This document shows positions 26,475 through 35,209 of a stretch of DNA of 52,931 nucleotides, in pieces. Made by a program: the position numbers and the translations under genes. The stretch covers positions 1-52,931 of the forward strand of contig CANFXC010000013.1 in NCBI GenBank assembly GCA_947450765.1. The letters are read 5' to 3'. Source of the stretch: Comamonadaceae bacterium (lineage in GTDB: Bacteria > Pseudomonadota > Gammaproteobacteria > Burkholderiales > Burkholderiaceae_C). Numbering within the stretch: the stretch's first letter is position 1; every line of letters starts with the position of its first letter. The notes under the pieces are model-generated. The model made no database searches, was not told the DNA's origin, and was given only the letters and a program-made list of their open reading frames with translations.

Positions 26475-27642
26475 GGTTAATTTTTTCTGTTTTGCAAAGA
26501 AGTTTTTGATTATCGGCGGCGCCCTCTGGCTGGCCGGCTGCGCCGTCAATACCCCGCTGCCGGCGTGGCCAGCCCCGGGCCAGAGTAGCATCCCTGCGGT
26601 CGCCAGCCCCCCAGGTTCCCAGGTGTCTTCGGCCGACGCGTCTGGCACGCGGGTGCAGGGCAAAAGCCGCTGGGTGCCGGTGCGCTGGACTGATTTACCC
26701 GGCTTTGAAAACGACACCCTGTTTGAAGCCTGGAACGCCTGGATCAAAAGCTGCGAGCGACCCGGTCCGGCCTTTGCGCCGCTGTGCCCGGAGATCCGGC
26801 GCCTGAGCATTGGCAGCGCCGAAGAACAACGCGCCTGGATGATGTCGCGGCTGCAGCCCTACCGCGTCGAGTCGTTGAGTGGCGTGGCGGAGGGTCTGCT
26901 GACGAGTTATTACGAACCGGTGTTTCGCGCCAGCCGCCAAGCTGCGGTGGGTTACGCCGTGCCGCTGTACCAGCCGCCGGCCGGTCTGGCCAACCGCAAA
27001 CCGTGGTTCAGCCGGCAAGACATTGACACGCTGCCCGAAGCGCAAGCGGCTTTGCAGGGCCGCGAGATCGCTTGGCTGGAAGACCCGATTGACGCGATGC
27101 TGCTGCACATTCAGGGCTCGGGCCGTTTGCGCCTGACCGAAGCCGATGGCAGTCAACGCACGGTGCGGGTGGCCTTCGCCGGCACCAACGAACAGCCCTA
27201 CCGCAGCATCAACCAGTGGCTGCTGGAGCAAGGCGTGAGCAAGATCAACCCCTGGCCCGACGCCACCAAGGCCTGGGCCGCGCAAAACCCGCAACGCGTG
27301 TCGCAGCTGCTGTGGAGCAACCCGCGCTATATCTTTTTCAAAGAAGAAGCCCTGCCCGAACAGGACGCCGGTTTTGGCCCGCGCGGCGCGCAAGGCGTGC
27401 CGCTCACTGCCGGTCGGTCGATTGCGGTGGACCGGCAAAGCATCCCGTACGGTACGCCGGTCTGGTTGACGTCGAGCGGACCGACGGTGCAATTGCAAAA
27501 ACTGGTGTTGGCGCAAGACACCGGCAGCGCGATCTTGGGCGCGGTGCGGGCCGACTACTTTGCCGGCACTGGCGCTGAAGCTGGCGCGCTGGCCAGCAAA
27601 GTCAACCAAGCCCTCAAGCTCTGGGTGCTGTGGCCGCGCTGA
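26473..27642 (+). CDS. mltA: Membrane-bound lytic murein transglycosylase A (lipoprotein)
   Basis: This 389-aa protein has a lipoprotein signal (AKKFLIIGGALWLAGC), so the mature form should be anchored by a lipid on Cys about 22. The MltA domain contains GLLTSYYEPVFRASR and DAMLLHIQGSGRLRL, and AGTNEQPYRSINQWL and NPRYIFF follow. A C-terminal 3D domain (AVDRQSIPYGTPVWL, QDTGSAILGAVRADYFAG) carries the catalytic aspartate. It cleaves the glycan between MurNAc and GlcNAc with formation of 1,6-anhydro ends. The start is uncertain: ATG 26473 gives the best signal peptide, while an in-frame ATG at 26422 is possible. No Shine-Dalgarno is visible at either. Confidence 0.92.
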   Translation: MVNFFCFAKKFLIIGGALWLAGCAVNTPLPAWPAPGQSSIPAVASPPGSQVSSADASGTRVQGKSRWVPVRWTDLPGFENDTLFEAWNAWIKSCERPGPAFAPLCPEIRRLSIGSAEEQRAWMMSRLQPYRVESLSGVAEGLLTSYYEPVFRASRQAAVGYAVPLYQPPAGLANRKPWFSRQDIDTLPEAQAALQGREIAWLEDPIDAMLLHIQGSGRLRLTEADGSQRTVRVAFAGTNEQPYRSINQWLLEQGVSKINPWPDATKAWAAQNPQRVSQLLWSNPRYIFFKEEALPEQDAGFGPRGAQGVPLTAGRSIAVDRQSIPYGTPVWLTSSGPTVQLQKLVLAQDTGSAILGAVRADYFAGTGAEAGALASKVNQALKLWVLWPR

Positions 27643-27675
27643 GCGGCCATCCGCATTCGAAAATAGAAAGCCAAC

Positions 27676-27921
27676 ATGCCCGCCACCGAACTCACCGTCA
27701 CCTCCGCTGGCAAAGTCGGCGACAAAGAATTACTGGTCCCGACCGGGGTCGAAGGGCCACTGTTGCCGCACGTTCAGGACTGGGTCACGGCCAAGCGCAC
27801 CGCCCGCATTCCAGTGAAGGATGTCAGCACTGCTTTTCTGGTCAAAGGCATCAAGCAGTGGTCTATCTTTGAAGAAAAAAAGGGCTCGAAAACAGTGCGG
27901 ACGGTTTTCAAGATCACTTAG
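27676..27921 (+). CDS. Uncharacterised protein (81 aa)
   Basis: I do not recognise this protein. It is soluble, with no signal or membrane segment and a balanced charge. Features are VPTGVEGPLLPHVQDWVTAKR in the middle (positions 21-41), VSTAFLVKGIKQWSIFEEKKG, and a basic end. It follows mltA by 33 bp in the same direction and so may be co-transcribed with it. Its stop lies 9 bp from the convergent stop of the efflux lipoprotein gene, with no terminator in between. Codon use looks normal for the window, which supports it as a real gene. Confidence 0.55.
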   Translation: MPATELTVTSAGKVGDKELLVPTGVEGPLLPHVQDWVTAKRTARIPVKDVSTAFLVKGIKQWSIFEEKKGSKTVRTVFKIT

Positions 27922-27930
27922 CTTGCGCCT

Positions 27931-29358
27931 TTAGCGCACCGCCGCATCGCCGCCCAGCGCCTGGTACACCACGACCTGATTGTTCAAGCGCGCCAGTCGG
28001 TTCGTCGCCAGAGCGATGTCCGCCGTACGGCGTTTTTCTTGCGCGTCTAGCCACAGACTCAAAGCGGCTGCGCCTGCGCGGTAACGCACTTCAAACAGGC
28101 GCTCTGCGGTGCGCGCAGCCTGCAGTGTTTCTTCCAGCCGCGCACCTTGCTGCGCCAATTGCTGGCGCGACGACAAGGCGTTGTCGACATCGCCGAGCGC
28201 GGTGTACAGCGTCTGCCGAAAATTCACCACGGCTTCTTCATAGAGCGTTTCGGACACGCGAATACTCAGTTGCATGGCGGTCCGCTGCAAGAAAGGCAAC
28301 GTCACGCCCAAGCCGAGCGTGGCCACCGGGTTTTGCAAGACGCTGCCCAGCTGAGCGCTGGACGAGCCGAGGCTGCCGGTGAGGCTGAAGGCCGGGTAAT
28401 AGCTGGCGCGGGTCGCATCGATGCTGGTGAATGTTCCACGCAAACGCAGCTCGGCTGCACGCAGATCAGGCCGGCGCCCCAGCAAGGCCGCAGGCACGCC
28501 AGCGTCGAGGAGAGGCAGCGCCAAAGCGGGCAGCGTGGCGGGGTTGGCCAAGCGACTGCCCGGCGGGCCGTCAAACAGCAGCGCCAGCGCTGTGCGGGCT
28601 TCAAACGCCAGCTGCAGCAAAACGCTCTGACTCGCCTGTTGACTGGCCAGCGTCTGCTGCGCCTGGGCGACTTCCAAGCCCGACACAGCACCCGCGCGGT
28701 ACTGCGCCTGCACCAGATTAAAGGTGGTCTGCGCGTAGTCAATGCTCTGCGCATTGGCGGCCAAGCGCTGGTTCAAAAATCCCAACTGCCAATACAAACT
28801 CGCGGTGGTGCCGACCAGCGCCAGCGCGGCGCTTTGCCGGTCTTGCTCGGTCGCCAAGGCTTCCCAGCGGGCCACATCGCGCAGGCTGCCGAGCCGGTTC
28901 CACAAATCAATTTCGTACGCTGCGCCCAGCGACACGCTGTTGCTGCGTGTCGTCACCGCGCCAGCTTCCAGCGGCAGACTGGCACCGGTACCAACGCTGC
29001 CGCTGAAGCGCGGTTGCAGATTGTTATTGGCCAAGCCCGCCAGCAACTGCGCGCGCCGCACACGAATCGCGGCCGCCGCTAGGTTGTTGTTGCGCTGCAA
29101 GACGTCGGTCACCAAACGGTCCAGCTCGGGATCGTTGAAACGCGTCCACCAGTGTCCGGCCGGCACAGCAGAGGTGTCAGCGACGGCCGCAGCGCTGGCT
29201 TGGCTGTACTGCGCTGGGATCGTGAGCGCAGGGGCTCGGTAGGGGCCATTGAAGTTAGAGGCGCAGGCGCTCGCCAACAAGGCAGCCCCGATCGCACTGG
29301 TCAAACGGGTCCAGCGAAGTCTCAAAGGTATCAAGGTCATGGGTTTCACAGAGTTCAT
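27931..29358 (-). CDS. NodT-family outer-membrane efflux lipoprotein
   Basis: This 475-aa protein is TolC-like and belongs to the RND/MacAB-associated outer membrane factor group. It has a signal peptide with a lipobox (LLASAC, lipidated Cys about residue 28), then [32 protein letters not shown] and paired coiled-coil/beta repeats (LRRAQL-like heptads, [13 protein letters not shown]). It forms the outer-membrane duct for the MacA-MacB pump encoded upstream. The start ATG at 29358 overlaps the macB stop (ATGA); an in-frame ATG at 29340 is an alternative. This is the last gene of the macA-macB-omf operon. Confidence 0.88.
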   Translation of the reverse strand: MNSVKPMTLIPLRLRWTRLTSAIGAALLASACASNFNGPYRAPALTIPAQYSQASAAAVADTSAVPAGHWWTRFNDPELDRLVTDVLQRNNNLAAAAIRVRRAQLLAGLANNNLQPRFSGSVGTGASLPLEAGAVTTRSNSVSLGAAYEIDLWNRLGSLRDVARWEALATEQDRQSAALALVGTTASLYWQLGFLNQRLAANAQSIDYAQTTFNLVQAQYRAGAVSGLEVAQAQQTLASQQASQSVLLQLAFEARTALALLFDGPPGSRLANPATLPALALPLLDAGVPAALLGRRPDLRAAELRLRGTFTSIDATRASYYPAFSLTGSLGSSSAQLGSVLQNPVATLGLGVTLPFLQRTAMQLSIRVSETLYEEAVVNFRQTLYTALGDVDNALSSRQQLAQQGARLEETLQAARTAERLFEVRYRAGAAALSLWLDAQEKRRTADIALATNRLARLNNQVVVYQALGGDAAVR

Positions 29359-31385
29359 TCCCGCGCCAGTGCATCGACTGGGTTGAGTTTCGCCGCGCTG
29401 TTGGCCGGCATAAAACCAAAGATCACGCCAATCAGCGTCGAACAGACAAAGGCCACCACCATCGACAGCGTGGAGTACACCATCGTGAAGCTGCTGCCCG
29501 ACTGCTCGAAGCCCCAGCCGATCAACAACGACAAAAGAATACCGAGCACGCCGCCCAACAAACACACCAGCACAGCTTCGATCAAAAACTGCTGCCGGAT
29601 ATCGCCTTGGCGCGCACCGACGGCCATGCGCACGCCAATCTCACCGGTGCGCTCGGTCACCGACACCAGCATGATGTTCATCACGCCGATGCCGCCAACG
29701 ATCAAGGAGATCAGCGCGATGGCGGAGATCAGCAGCGTCATGGTTTTCGTCGTGCTTTCGACGGTCTGACGAATGGAGTCGGTGTTGAGCACGTAAAAAT
29801 CCACGATGCCGTGGCGCTGCAAAAGCAGTTTGTTGACGCCTTGCTCAGCGGCGGCGGCGGTGACGTCGTCACTGATACGCACGGTGATGCTGCGCAGGTA
29901 GTTTTGGCCGATCACACGGCTCATGGCGGCGGTGTACGGAATCCAGACATTGAGCGCATCGACATTGCCAAAAGCCGAGTCGCTGCGCTTGGCAACACCG
30001 ACCACGCGGCACGGCACTTGGTCAAGCAAGATGACTTCGCCGACCGGATTCGGGTTGTTAGGAAAGAGCTGCTTGCGCGTGTTGTCGTCAATCACGACTT
30101 CTTGCGCGAGGCTGGCCACGCTGTCGGCGTCAAAGGGGCGACCATGGGCCATCTCCACACCACGCACGCGAAAGTACTGATCGCCTACGCCGTTGACAGT
30201 GCCATTCAAAGCGATGTTGCCGTAGCGCAGCGTGACCGAGGTAAAAACGGTAGGCGTGACGCTGTCGACATAGCTTTGCTCGGCCAGCGCCGCCGCGTCG
30301 CTCGGCACCAGCGTGCGCACGCGAGCGGCACGTCGGTCGCCAAAACCGCTGCCCGAAAAAATCTCGATGGTGTTGGTGCCAATGGCGCTGATGCTTTTCA
30401 GAATTTGCAGCCGTGAGCCTTCCCCCAGCGCCACCACCGAAACCACCGAGGCGATACCAATGATGATGCCCAGCATCGTCAGAAAAGTACGCAAGCGGTG
30501 CGCGTTCATGGCCAGCACGGCCATCCGGAATGCCTCGCTGAAACGGTCACGCCCGGCTTGCCAACGGCCACTGTGGCTGACCACCGGTTTCAACGCAGCG
30601 TCGGTCTTAGCCGTCTCAGGCCGGGTCACGCGATCGGCCACCACGCGGCCGTCACGCAGCTCGATGATCCGCTCGGCGTGGGCGGCCACCTGCATGTCGT
30701 GCGTGACCATGATGATGGTGTGACCCTCGGCATGCAGCTCGAGCAAAATCTTCATCACCTCGGCGCCACTGTGCGTGTCAAGGGCACCGGTTGGCTCGTC
30801 GGCCAGCAGCACATGGCCGCCGTTCATCAGCGCCCGCGCAATGCTCACGCGCTGCTGTTGTCCACCCGACAACTGACCGGGCTTGTGCTGCAAGCGGTCA
30901 GCCATGCCGAGACGCGTCAGCAGTGCGGTCGAGCGTTCGCGGCGCGACTGCCGATCGCGTCCGGCATAGACCGCTGGCACTTCCACATTGCCGAGCGCAC
31001 TCAAGTCGCCCAGCAGGTGGTAGCGCTGAAAAATAAAACCGAAATGTTCGCGCCGCAGTTCGGCCAAGTCGTCAGGCCCGAGTTGGCTGGTCGGCCGGCC
31101 CGCCACGCGGTACGTGCCCGCGCTGGGCTTGTCGAGGCAGCCGAGGATGTTCATCAGCGTCGACTTGCCAGAACCGGAGGCGCCAACAATGGCAACCATC
31201 TCACCGGCACGGATGTCGAGGTTGATGTCGGTGAGCACGGTGATCGTGCCTTCGCCGGCTGGAAAGTCGCGTTGCAGTCCACGCAGCTCTAACAGCGCCG
31301 GCACGCCCTCGCCGGCGTGCTTTGGAATGTCAGCGGCACTCATCGGGGCAAGTCCATCAGGCAGCACTTTCAACGTCATGCTCAT
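29355..31385 (-). CDS. macB: MacB-type ABC transporter, ATPase fused to permease
   Basis: This 676-aa protein has an N-terminal ATPase with Walker [11 protein letters not shown]-loop [10 protein letters not shown], signature LSGGQQQR and Walker [12 protein letters not shown] with a following H-loop (MVTHD). A transmembrane segment (about residue 305, [18 protein letters not shown]) precedes a large periplasmic domain. Three C-terminal membrane helices (about 555-670) follow, including [18 protein letters not shown]. MacB is a mechanotransmitting exporter that works with MacA and an outer-membrane factor to expel macrolides, heme precursors or peptides. The start ATG 31385 overlaps the macA stop by one base (TGATG); ATG 31379 is possible. 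Substrate is not deducible. Confidence 0.93.
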   Translation of the reverse strand: MSMTLKVLPDGLAPMSAADIPKHAGEGVPALLELRGLQRDFPAGEGTITVLTDINLDIRAGEMVAIVGASGSGKSTLMNILGCLDKPSAGTYRVAGRPTSQLGPDDLAELRREHFGFIFQRYHLLGDLSALGNVEVPAVYAGRDRQSRRERSTALLTRLGMADRLQHKPGQLSGGQQQRVSIARALMNGGHVLLADEPTGALDTHSGAEVMKILLELHAEGHTIIMVTHDMQVAAHAERIIELRDGRVVADRVTRPETAKTDAALKPVVSHSGRWQAGRDRFSEAFRMAVLAMNAHRLRTFLTMLGIIIGIASVVSVVALGEGSRLQILKSISAIGTNTIEIFSGSGFGDRRAARVRTLVPSDAAALAEQSYVDSVTPTVFTSVTLRYGNIALNGTVNGVGDQYFRVRGVEMAHGRPFDADSVASLAQEVVIDDNTRKQLFPNNPNPVGEVILLDQVPCRVVGVAKRSDSAFGNVDALNVWIPYTAAMSRVIGQNYLRSITVRISDDVTAAAAEQGVNKLLLQRHGIVDFYVLNTDSIRQTVESTTKTMTLLISAIALISLIVGGIGVMNIMLVSVTERTGEIGVRMAVGARQGDIRQQFLIEAVLVCLLGGVLGILLSLLIGWGFEQSGSSFTMVYSTLSMVVAFVCSTLIGVIFGFMPANSAAKLNPVDALARE

Positions 31386-32608
31386 CAAAACCGCATGCGG
31401 GGTGCTTGACGCGGTGCCGCCTGGCTGCCGGGCGCTGCGGCTTCACTCAGCACGACTTTGTCGCCGACCGCCAAGCCTTCCAAAATTTGCGCATTCACGT
31501 TGTTGTCAATGCCCACTTTGACCGCCCGTTTTTCGGCCTTGCCGTCTGCATTGACCACGCGCACGCTGGCCGCGCCGCGCCGACCCGTTTGTTCGATCGC
31601 GGCCGAGGGAATGATGACCACGCCTTTCGCTTCGTTCAGCACGACATAGACTTGCGCCGTCATTGAAATACGCAGCAAGCCATCCAAGTTCGGCACATCC
31701 AGCAAGCCGTTGTAATAGATCGCCGTGGCCGTGTTGACGGTGGTCGCTGTGTCGGTGACGATGGAGTCGGGCGCCGGCTCAACGCTGCGCAAGGTCGTGT
31801 AATAACGTTTTTCAGGCGCGCCCAAAATAGTGAAGTAAACCTTTTGGCCGGGCTTGACGCGCACCACGTCGGCCTCTGAAATCTGCGCCTTGACTGTGAT
31901 CGTGTCGAGCAGCGCCAGTTTGATGATGATGGGCGCGTTTTGGTTGGCGTTGACAGTTTGCCCTTGCTGCGCCACCAGCGCCACGACGACACCGTCCATG
32001 GGCGCCAAAATGCGCGTGTAGCTCAGGTTCACTTGCGCGGTGTCGGCGGCAATGCGGGCCTGCGCTATTTGCGCTTCCGAGGTTTTCACATCCGCACGAC
32101 TGGTGCCCAGCGTGGCCTCGGCCTGCTCAAAGGTCTGGCGCGAACTGGCGTCGGCCGCCAGCAACTCTTTTTCTCGGCGAAAGCTCAATTCGGCCTGCTT
32201 CAGCGAAGCCTGCCGCGATCCCAGCAAGGCCTCGGCGCTGAGCAACGCGGCTTGCGTGTTCCGCAAGTCGTTCTCTTGTTTCATGGCGTCAATCTCGGCA
32301 ATCAGCTGGCCTTTCTTGATGCTGTCACCGAGCGCCACATACAAGGTCTTGATTTGCCCAGAGGCCTGTGCGCCAACGCTGACCTGCTTGAAAGCCTGCA
32401 AAGTGCCGGTGGCCAACACCGATTGCTCAAGATCGCCCAAGGCGGCGGTGGCCGTGACAAAAGCCGGTGCTTTGTGGGTCGGGAAAAAATAGAGTTTGAC
32501 ACCGACAGCCAGCCCTAACAGGGCCAGTGCAGCGATGACGTAGCCCCAGCGTTTGAGTAAATGGGTCATTTTGGAAGCGATAGACATCGTGGACGCGGAC
32601 TTTTGCAT
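31385..32608 (-). CDS. macA: MacA-type periplasmic adaptor subunit
   Basis: This 407-aa membrane fusion protein has an N-terminal membrane anchor (about residues 21-40), then the lipoyl half-motif [25 protein letters not shown], and a long alpha-helical hairpin (about residues 108-190, heptad-rich). The second lipoyl half is [23 protein letters not shown], followed by a beta-barrel and a C-terminal membrane-proximal domain. It bridges MacB to the outer-membrane factor. It is the first gene of the operon, and 156 bp separate it from the divergent ppk2. No clear promoter elements stand out in that gap. Confidence 0.93.
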   Translation of the reverse strand: MQKSASTMSIASKMTHLLKRWGYVIAALALLGLAVGVKLYFFPTHKAPAFVTATAALGDLEQSVLATGTLQAFKQVSVGAQASGQIKTLYVALGDSIKKGQLIAEIDAMKQENDLRNTQAALLSAEALLGSRQASLKQAELSFRREKELLAADASSRQTFEQAEATLGTSRADVKTSEAQIAQARIAADTAQVNLSYTRILAPMDGVVVALVAQQGQTVNANQNAPIIIKLALLDTITVKAQISEADVVRVKPGQKVYFTILGAPEKRYYTTLRSVEPAPDSIVTDTATTVNTATAIYYNGLLDVPNLDGLLRISMTAQVYVVLNEAKGVVIIPSAAIEQTGRRGAASVRVVNADGKAEKRAVKVGIDNNVNAQILEGLAVGDKVVLSEAAAPGSQAAPRQAPRMRF

Positions 32609-32764
32609 AGGCTGAACTTTACAAGGCCGGCGACCTTCGCGTCTTGGCGAGCGGGTAAAGATCAGTTAAAGCTGAAGGCCGTTTGCATATCTGCTGCCGG
32701 CGTGGGTACATTCAACACATGCCGCATTCCTTCGAATTTCACCCACCCCGGATGCTCACCCACC

Positions 32765-33592
32765 ATGTCTCACATTGATCTTTCCGCATGGCGTGTCAAA
32801 GCCGAGCACCCGTTGCAACTCAAAAACCTGTCGACTTTGCCCGCGGACTCAGACATGTCCAAGGACACTCAAGACAACGAGTGGCCGGTGCTGTTCCAAA
32901 AAACTGCGGAGAAACTCGAAAAACTGCAGCTGATGCTGCACGCCGGCAAAAGCAAGGGCTTGCTCTTGGTGTTGCAAGGCATGGACACCGCCGGCAAGGA
33001 TGGCAGCATTCGCAGCGTGTTTTCGCATGTGAGTCCCTTGGGCGTGCGCGCCGAAGCCTTTGGCGTGCCCAGCGAAGAAGAGCAACGCCACGACTTTTTG
33101 TGGCGAATTCACCGGAAAGCACCGGCGCTCGGCGAGATGGCGATTTTCAACCGCAGTCATTACGAAGACGTGCTGGTGCCGCGGGTGCACGGCTGGATTG
33201 ACAAAGCCGTCTGGCTCAAGCGCTACCAGCACATCGCCAACTTCGAAGCGCTGCTGCACGACCAGGGCATCACGGTGTTGAAGTGCTACCTGCACATCTC
33301 CAAGCAAGAACAAAAAAAGCGTCTGCAAGCCCGGCTCGACGACCCCCTGAAACAATGGAAGTTGCAAGCCTCGGACTTTTCAGACCGCCAGTTGTGGCCC
33401 GACTACTTGGAGGCCTACCAAGAGGCCATGGCTGCCACCAGCAGCGCGAATGCGCCTTGGTACGTGATCCCCGCCGACTCCAAACGCTACCGCGATTTGT
33501 TTTTAGCCGAGTTGCTAGTGCACACGCTTGAAAAGATGGACTTGGCTTTTCCACCCAAGTCCTTCGATTTGTCGACGGTTCAGCTCGATTGA
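32765..33592 (+). CDS. ppk2: PPK2-family polyphosphate:nucleotide phosphotransferase
   Basis: This 276-aa protein has the P-loop kinase fold of PPK2. Walker A is LQGMDTAGKDGSI (about residue 78), the lid/Walker B region is FNRSHYEDVLVPRVH (about residue 130), and the C-terminal part is LLVHTLEKMDLAFP. Family members use polyphosphate to phosphorylate nucleotides (AMP, ADP or GDP) or run in reverse. Length and the segment QWKLQASDFSDRQLWPDY suggest the single-domain class III-like group that can act on AMP and ADP. The start ATG 32765 (MSHIDLSAW) is chosen because upstream codons lack family resemblance and run into the macA promoter region. The 3' end overlaps the convergent CHAD gene by 13 bp. 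Confidence 0.9.
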   Translation: MSHIDLSAWRVKAEHPLQLKNLSTLPADSDMSKDTQDNEWPVLFQKTAEKLEKLQLMLHAGKSKGLLLVLQGMDTAGKDGSIRSVFSHVSPLGVRAEAFGVPSEEEQRHDFLWRIHRKAPALGEMAIFNRSHYEDVLVPRVHGWIDKAVWLKRYQHIANFEALLHDQGITVLKCYLHISKQEQKKRLQARLDDPLKQWKLQASDFSDRQLWPDYLEAYQEAMAATSSANAPWYVIPADSKRYRDLFLAELLVHTLEKMDLAFPPKSFDLSTVQLD

Positions 33593-34545
33593 TTGGCCGC
33601 CCGATCTGCTGATTGATCTGCCAATCGCTGCAAAAACTGCAGAATGTCGTCGTCCGCTGCCACGCTGGCGGCCAGCACCTGCGCTTGCCGCAAGTCACGC
33701 GCAGCACCTAAGCTGGTTTGTAAGTCAGCCGCCTGCTGGCGCCAGCGCCGACAGCGCTGCGCCGGCAGCAAGTAGCCCAAGGCCTCCACGCCGTAGCGCA
33801 AGCGCTTGGCCAGAATGCGGGCGCGGTGCTGTCGTTCTGGGCTGGCATTGCATCGCCCGGTTTTGATTGACGCCTTCGATGCGTTTTTTGAGACTCTTTT
33901 TTCTTTGAATGCGACTTGTTTTGCCAGTTTGAAGCGTTCATGCCAACGGCCCAGGCGGTGCCGGGCCCAGCGCCGTAACGGAACAGTTGCAGATTCAACG
34001 CACTGCGACGCCGTAGAGACGTCATTGACCCACTCAGTAAGTTCCAGCAAAACTGCCACCACCGAGGGTCTCTTAAGTTCGCTGCGCACCAAGTGGCGCT
34101 GAGTGTCCGCGAGCTGTTGCAAGGCTTGGCTCATCTGCCGCCAATCTCGTCGGCGGCGGGCCTGCGCTGCGCTGGTCTTCGGGCTGGCATCGATGTAACG
34201 ACTGCGCCACTGCGGCAAGGTCTCGGTCAATGCCACGTCCAGATCACGCAACGCACTCAAACCCTGCAACAGCGGCTGCAAAGGCGTCAGTGAGGGCATC
34301 TCAACTTCCGCCTCATCCAGCGCGGGCTTGAAAAGCCGCAAGTCACTTTTAAAACGCCGCCAAGCCACCCGCGCTTGGTGCACCACCTCGGGATCATCCG
34401 AGCCACGCAGTACCGTCAGTTGGCCGGTGAACTGCGTCAGCGTCTCAGCAAGCACTTTCGTGGCGACTACTTTCACCGAGCACTCGCTTGATAATTTTGG
34501 CGGGTCGACGGTCAGCTGGGCAACGCAAGTCTTTCGATCAAACAT
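33580..34545 (-). CDS. CHAD-domain protein
   Basis: This 321-aa, very basic, all-helical protein carries the conserved histidines and arginines of CHAD domains: DPEVVHQARVAWRRFKSDLRLF (positions 51-72), LSALRDLDVALTE, RHLVRSELKRPS, and RARILAKRLRYGVEALGYL, which is the second half. CHAD domains bind inorganic polyphosphate through a basic groove and are targeted to polyphosphate granules. No CYTH (triphosphatase) domain is fused to it. It converges on ppk2 with a 13-bp overlap of the coding ends, consistent with a shared role in polyphosphate biology. The lysine-rich stretch around residues 205-235 is extra. Confidence 0.85.
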   Translation of the reverse strand: MFDRKTCVAQLTVDPPKLSSECSVKVVATKVLAETLTQFTGQLTVLRGSDDPEVVHQARVAWRRFKSDLRLFKPALDEAEVEMPSLTPLQPLLQGLSALRDLDVALTETLPQWRSRYIDASPKTSAAQARRRRDWRQMSQALQQLADTQRHLVRSELKRPSVVAVLLELTEWVNDVSTASQCVESATVPLRRWARHRLGRWHERFKLAKQVAFKEKRVSKNASKASIKTGRCNASPERQHRARILAKRLRYGVEALGYLLPAQRCRRWRQQAADLQTSLGAARDLRQAQVLAASVAADDDILQFLQRLADQSADRAANQSS

Positions 34546-34606
34546 GATCGCTAATTTGCACCTTTGACGCCGGCTGTCCAGAGGACTTATTCTGAAATTG
34601 GCCTAG

Positions 34607-35083
34607 TCAAACCTCCAAATGCCCCAACGGCAGCGCTCCACCGGCCTTCACTTCGCCCAGTGAAAAGCTGGTGTGCAGGTCTTTGACGTTGGGCAGGTTG
34701 ATGATGCTTTGCAACGCGAATTTACTGAACGCCTCTAGGTCGCGCGCGACCACCTGCAGCTCAAACGTGCCGGTGCCGCTGATGTAGTGACACGAGACGA
34801 TCTCGGGCAGCTTGCGAATGGCGTCTTCCAGCTCCCGGGTGGCTTCGCCGGTGTTGCGTTCGGCGTCGATGCGCACAAAGGCCAGCACGCCCAGACCGAT
34901 TTTTTGGCGGTTGATTTCGGCTCGGTAACCGGTGATGAAACCCGACTCTTCAAGCGCACGCACGCGCCGCCAGCAAGGTGCTGCCGACAGTCCGATGCGC
35001 GAGGCCAGCTCGGCGTTGGTGAGGCGCGCTTCGCTTTGCAGCTCTTTCAGAATGGCCACGTCAAATTTATCAAGTGTTTGCAT
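34607..35083 (-). CDS. Lrp/AsnC-family transcriptional regulator
   Basis: This 158-aa protein has an N-terminal helix-turn-helix (LDKFDVAILKELQSEARLTN, then ELASRIGLSAAPCWRRVRAL) and a C-terminal RAM effector domain (VLAFVRIDAE, SCHYISGTGTFELQVVARD). These regulators form octamers and respond to amino acids. The ATG at 35083 begins the family's typical MQTLDKFD; the frame is open further upstream but runs across the divergent gene. It is divergent from the indolepyruvate oxidoreductase across a 126-bp gap, so it probably controls that gene in response to an aromatic or branched amino acid. Confidence 0.92.
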   Translation of the reverse strand: MQTLDKFDVAILKELQSEARLTNAELASRIGLSAAPCWRRVRALEESGFITGYRAEINRQKIGLGVLAFVRIDAERNTGEATRELEDAIRKLPEIVSCHYISGTGTFELQVVARDLEAFSKFALQSIINLPNVKDLHTSFSLGEVKAGGALPLGHLEV

Positions 35084-35178
35084 AAACCGTATTTTCAAGC
35101 AAGGATCTTGCGCAGGATAGCTCAAACAGGGCACAAAACGCAAAGACTTATCCAGCCCCGCCGCATACACTTTGTCGG

Positions 35179-35195
35179 TATAAAAATTTATAAAT
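35179..35195 (+). promoter_or_regulatory. AT-rich promoter/operator region before the oxidoreductase
   Basis: Two TATAAA hexamers (35179-35184 and 35189-35194) surround a perfect 10-bp palindrome ATTTATAAAT (35186-35195), 15 bp before the start codon. It is AT-rich in a GC-rich setting and resembles the AT-rich core of Lrp-type sites. No clear -35 element could be placed. Its role as an Lrp-family site is inference. Confidence 0.35.
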
Positions 35196-35209
35196 CTGGA
35201 GATGCCGAC

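Noticed and set aside
26695..27609. 304-codon open frame on the minus strand
   Set aside because: Antisense to mltA, a well-supported gene; no motif recognised.
28147..29082. 311-codon open frame on the plus strand
   Set aside because: Antisense to the efflux lipoprotein gene and without recognisable features.
32561..32764. Longer N-terminus for PPK2
   Set aside because: The 68 upstream codons cover the macA start and divergent gap and resemble no PPK2 sequence.
34787..35209. Longer N-terminus for the indolepyruvate oxidoreductase
   Set aside because: The frame is open upstream but crosses the Lrp-family gene and the divergent promoter; the ATG at 35210 has a proper ribosome site.
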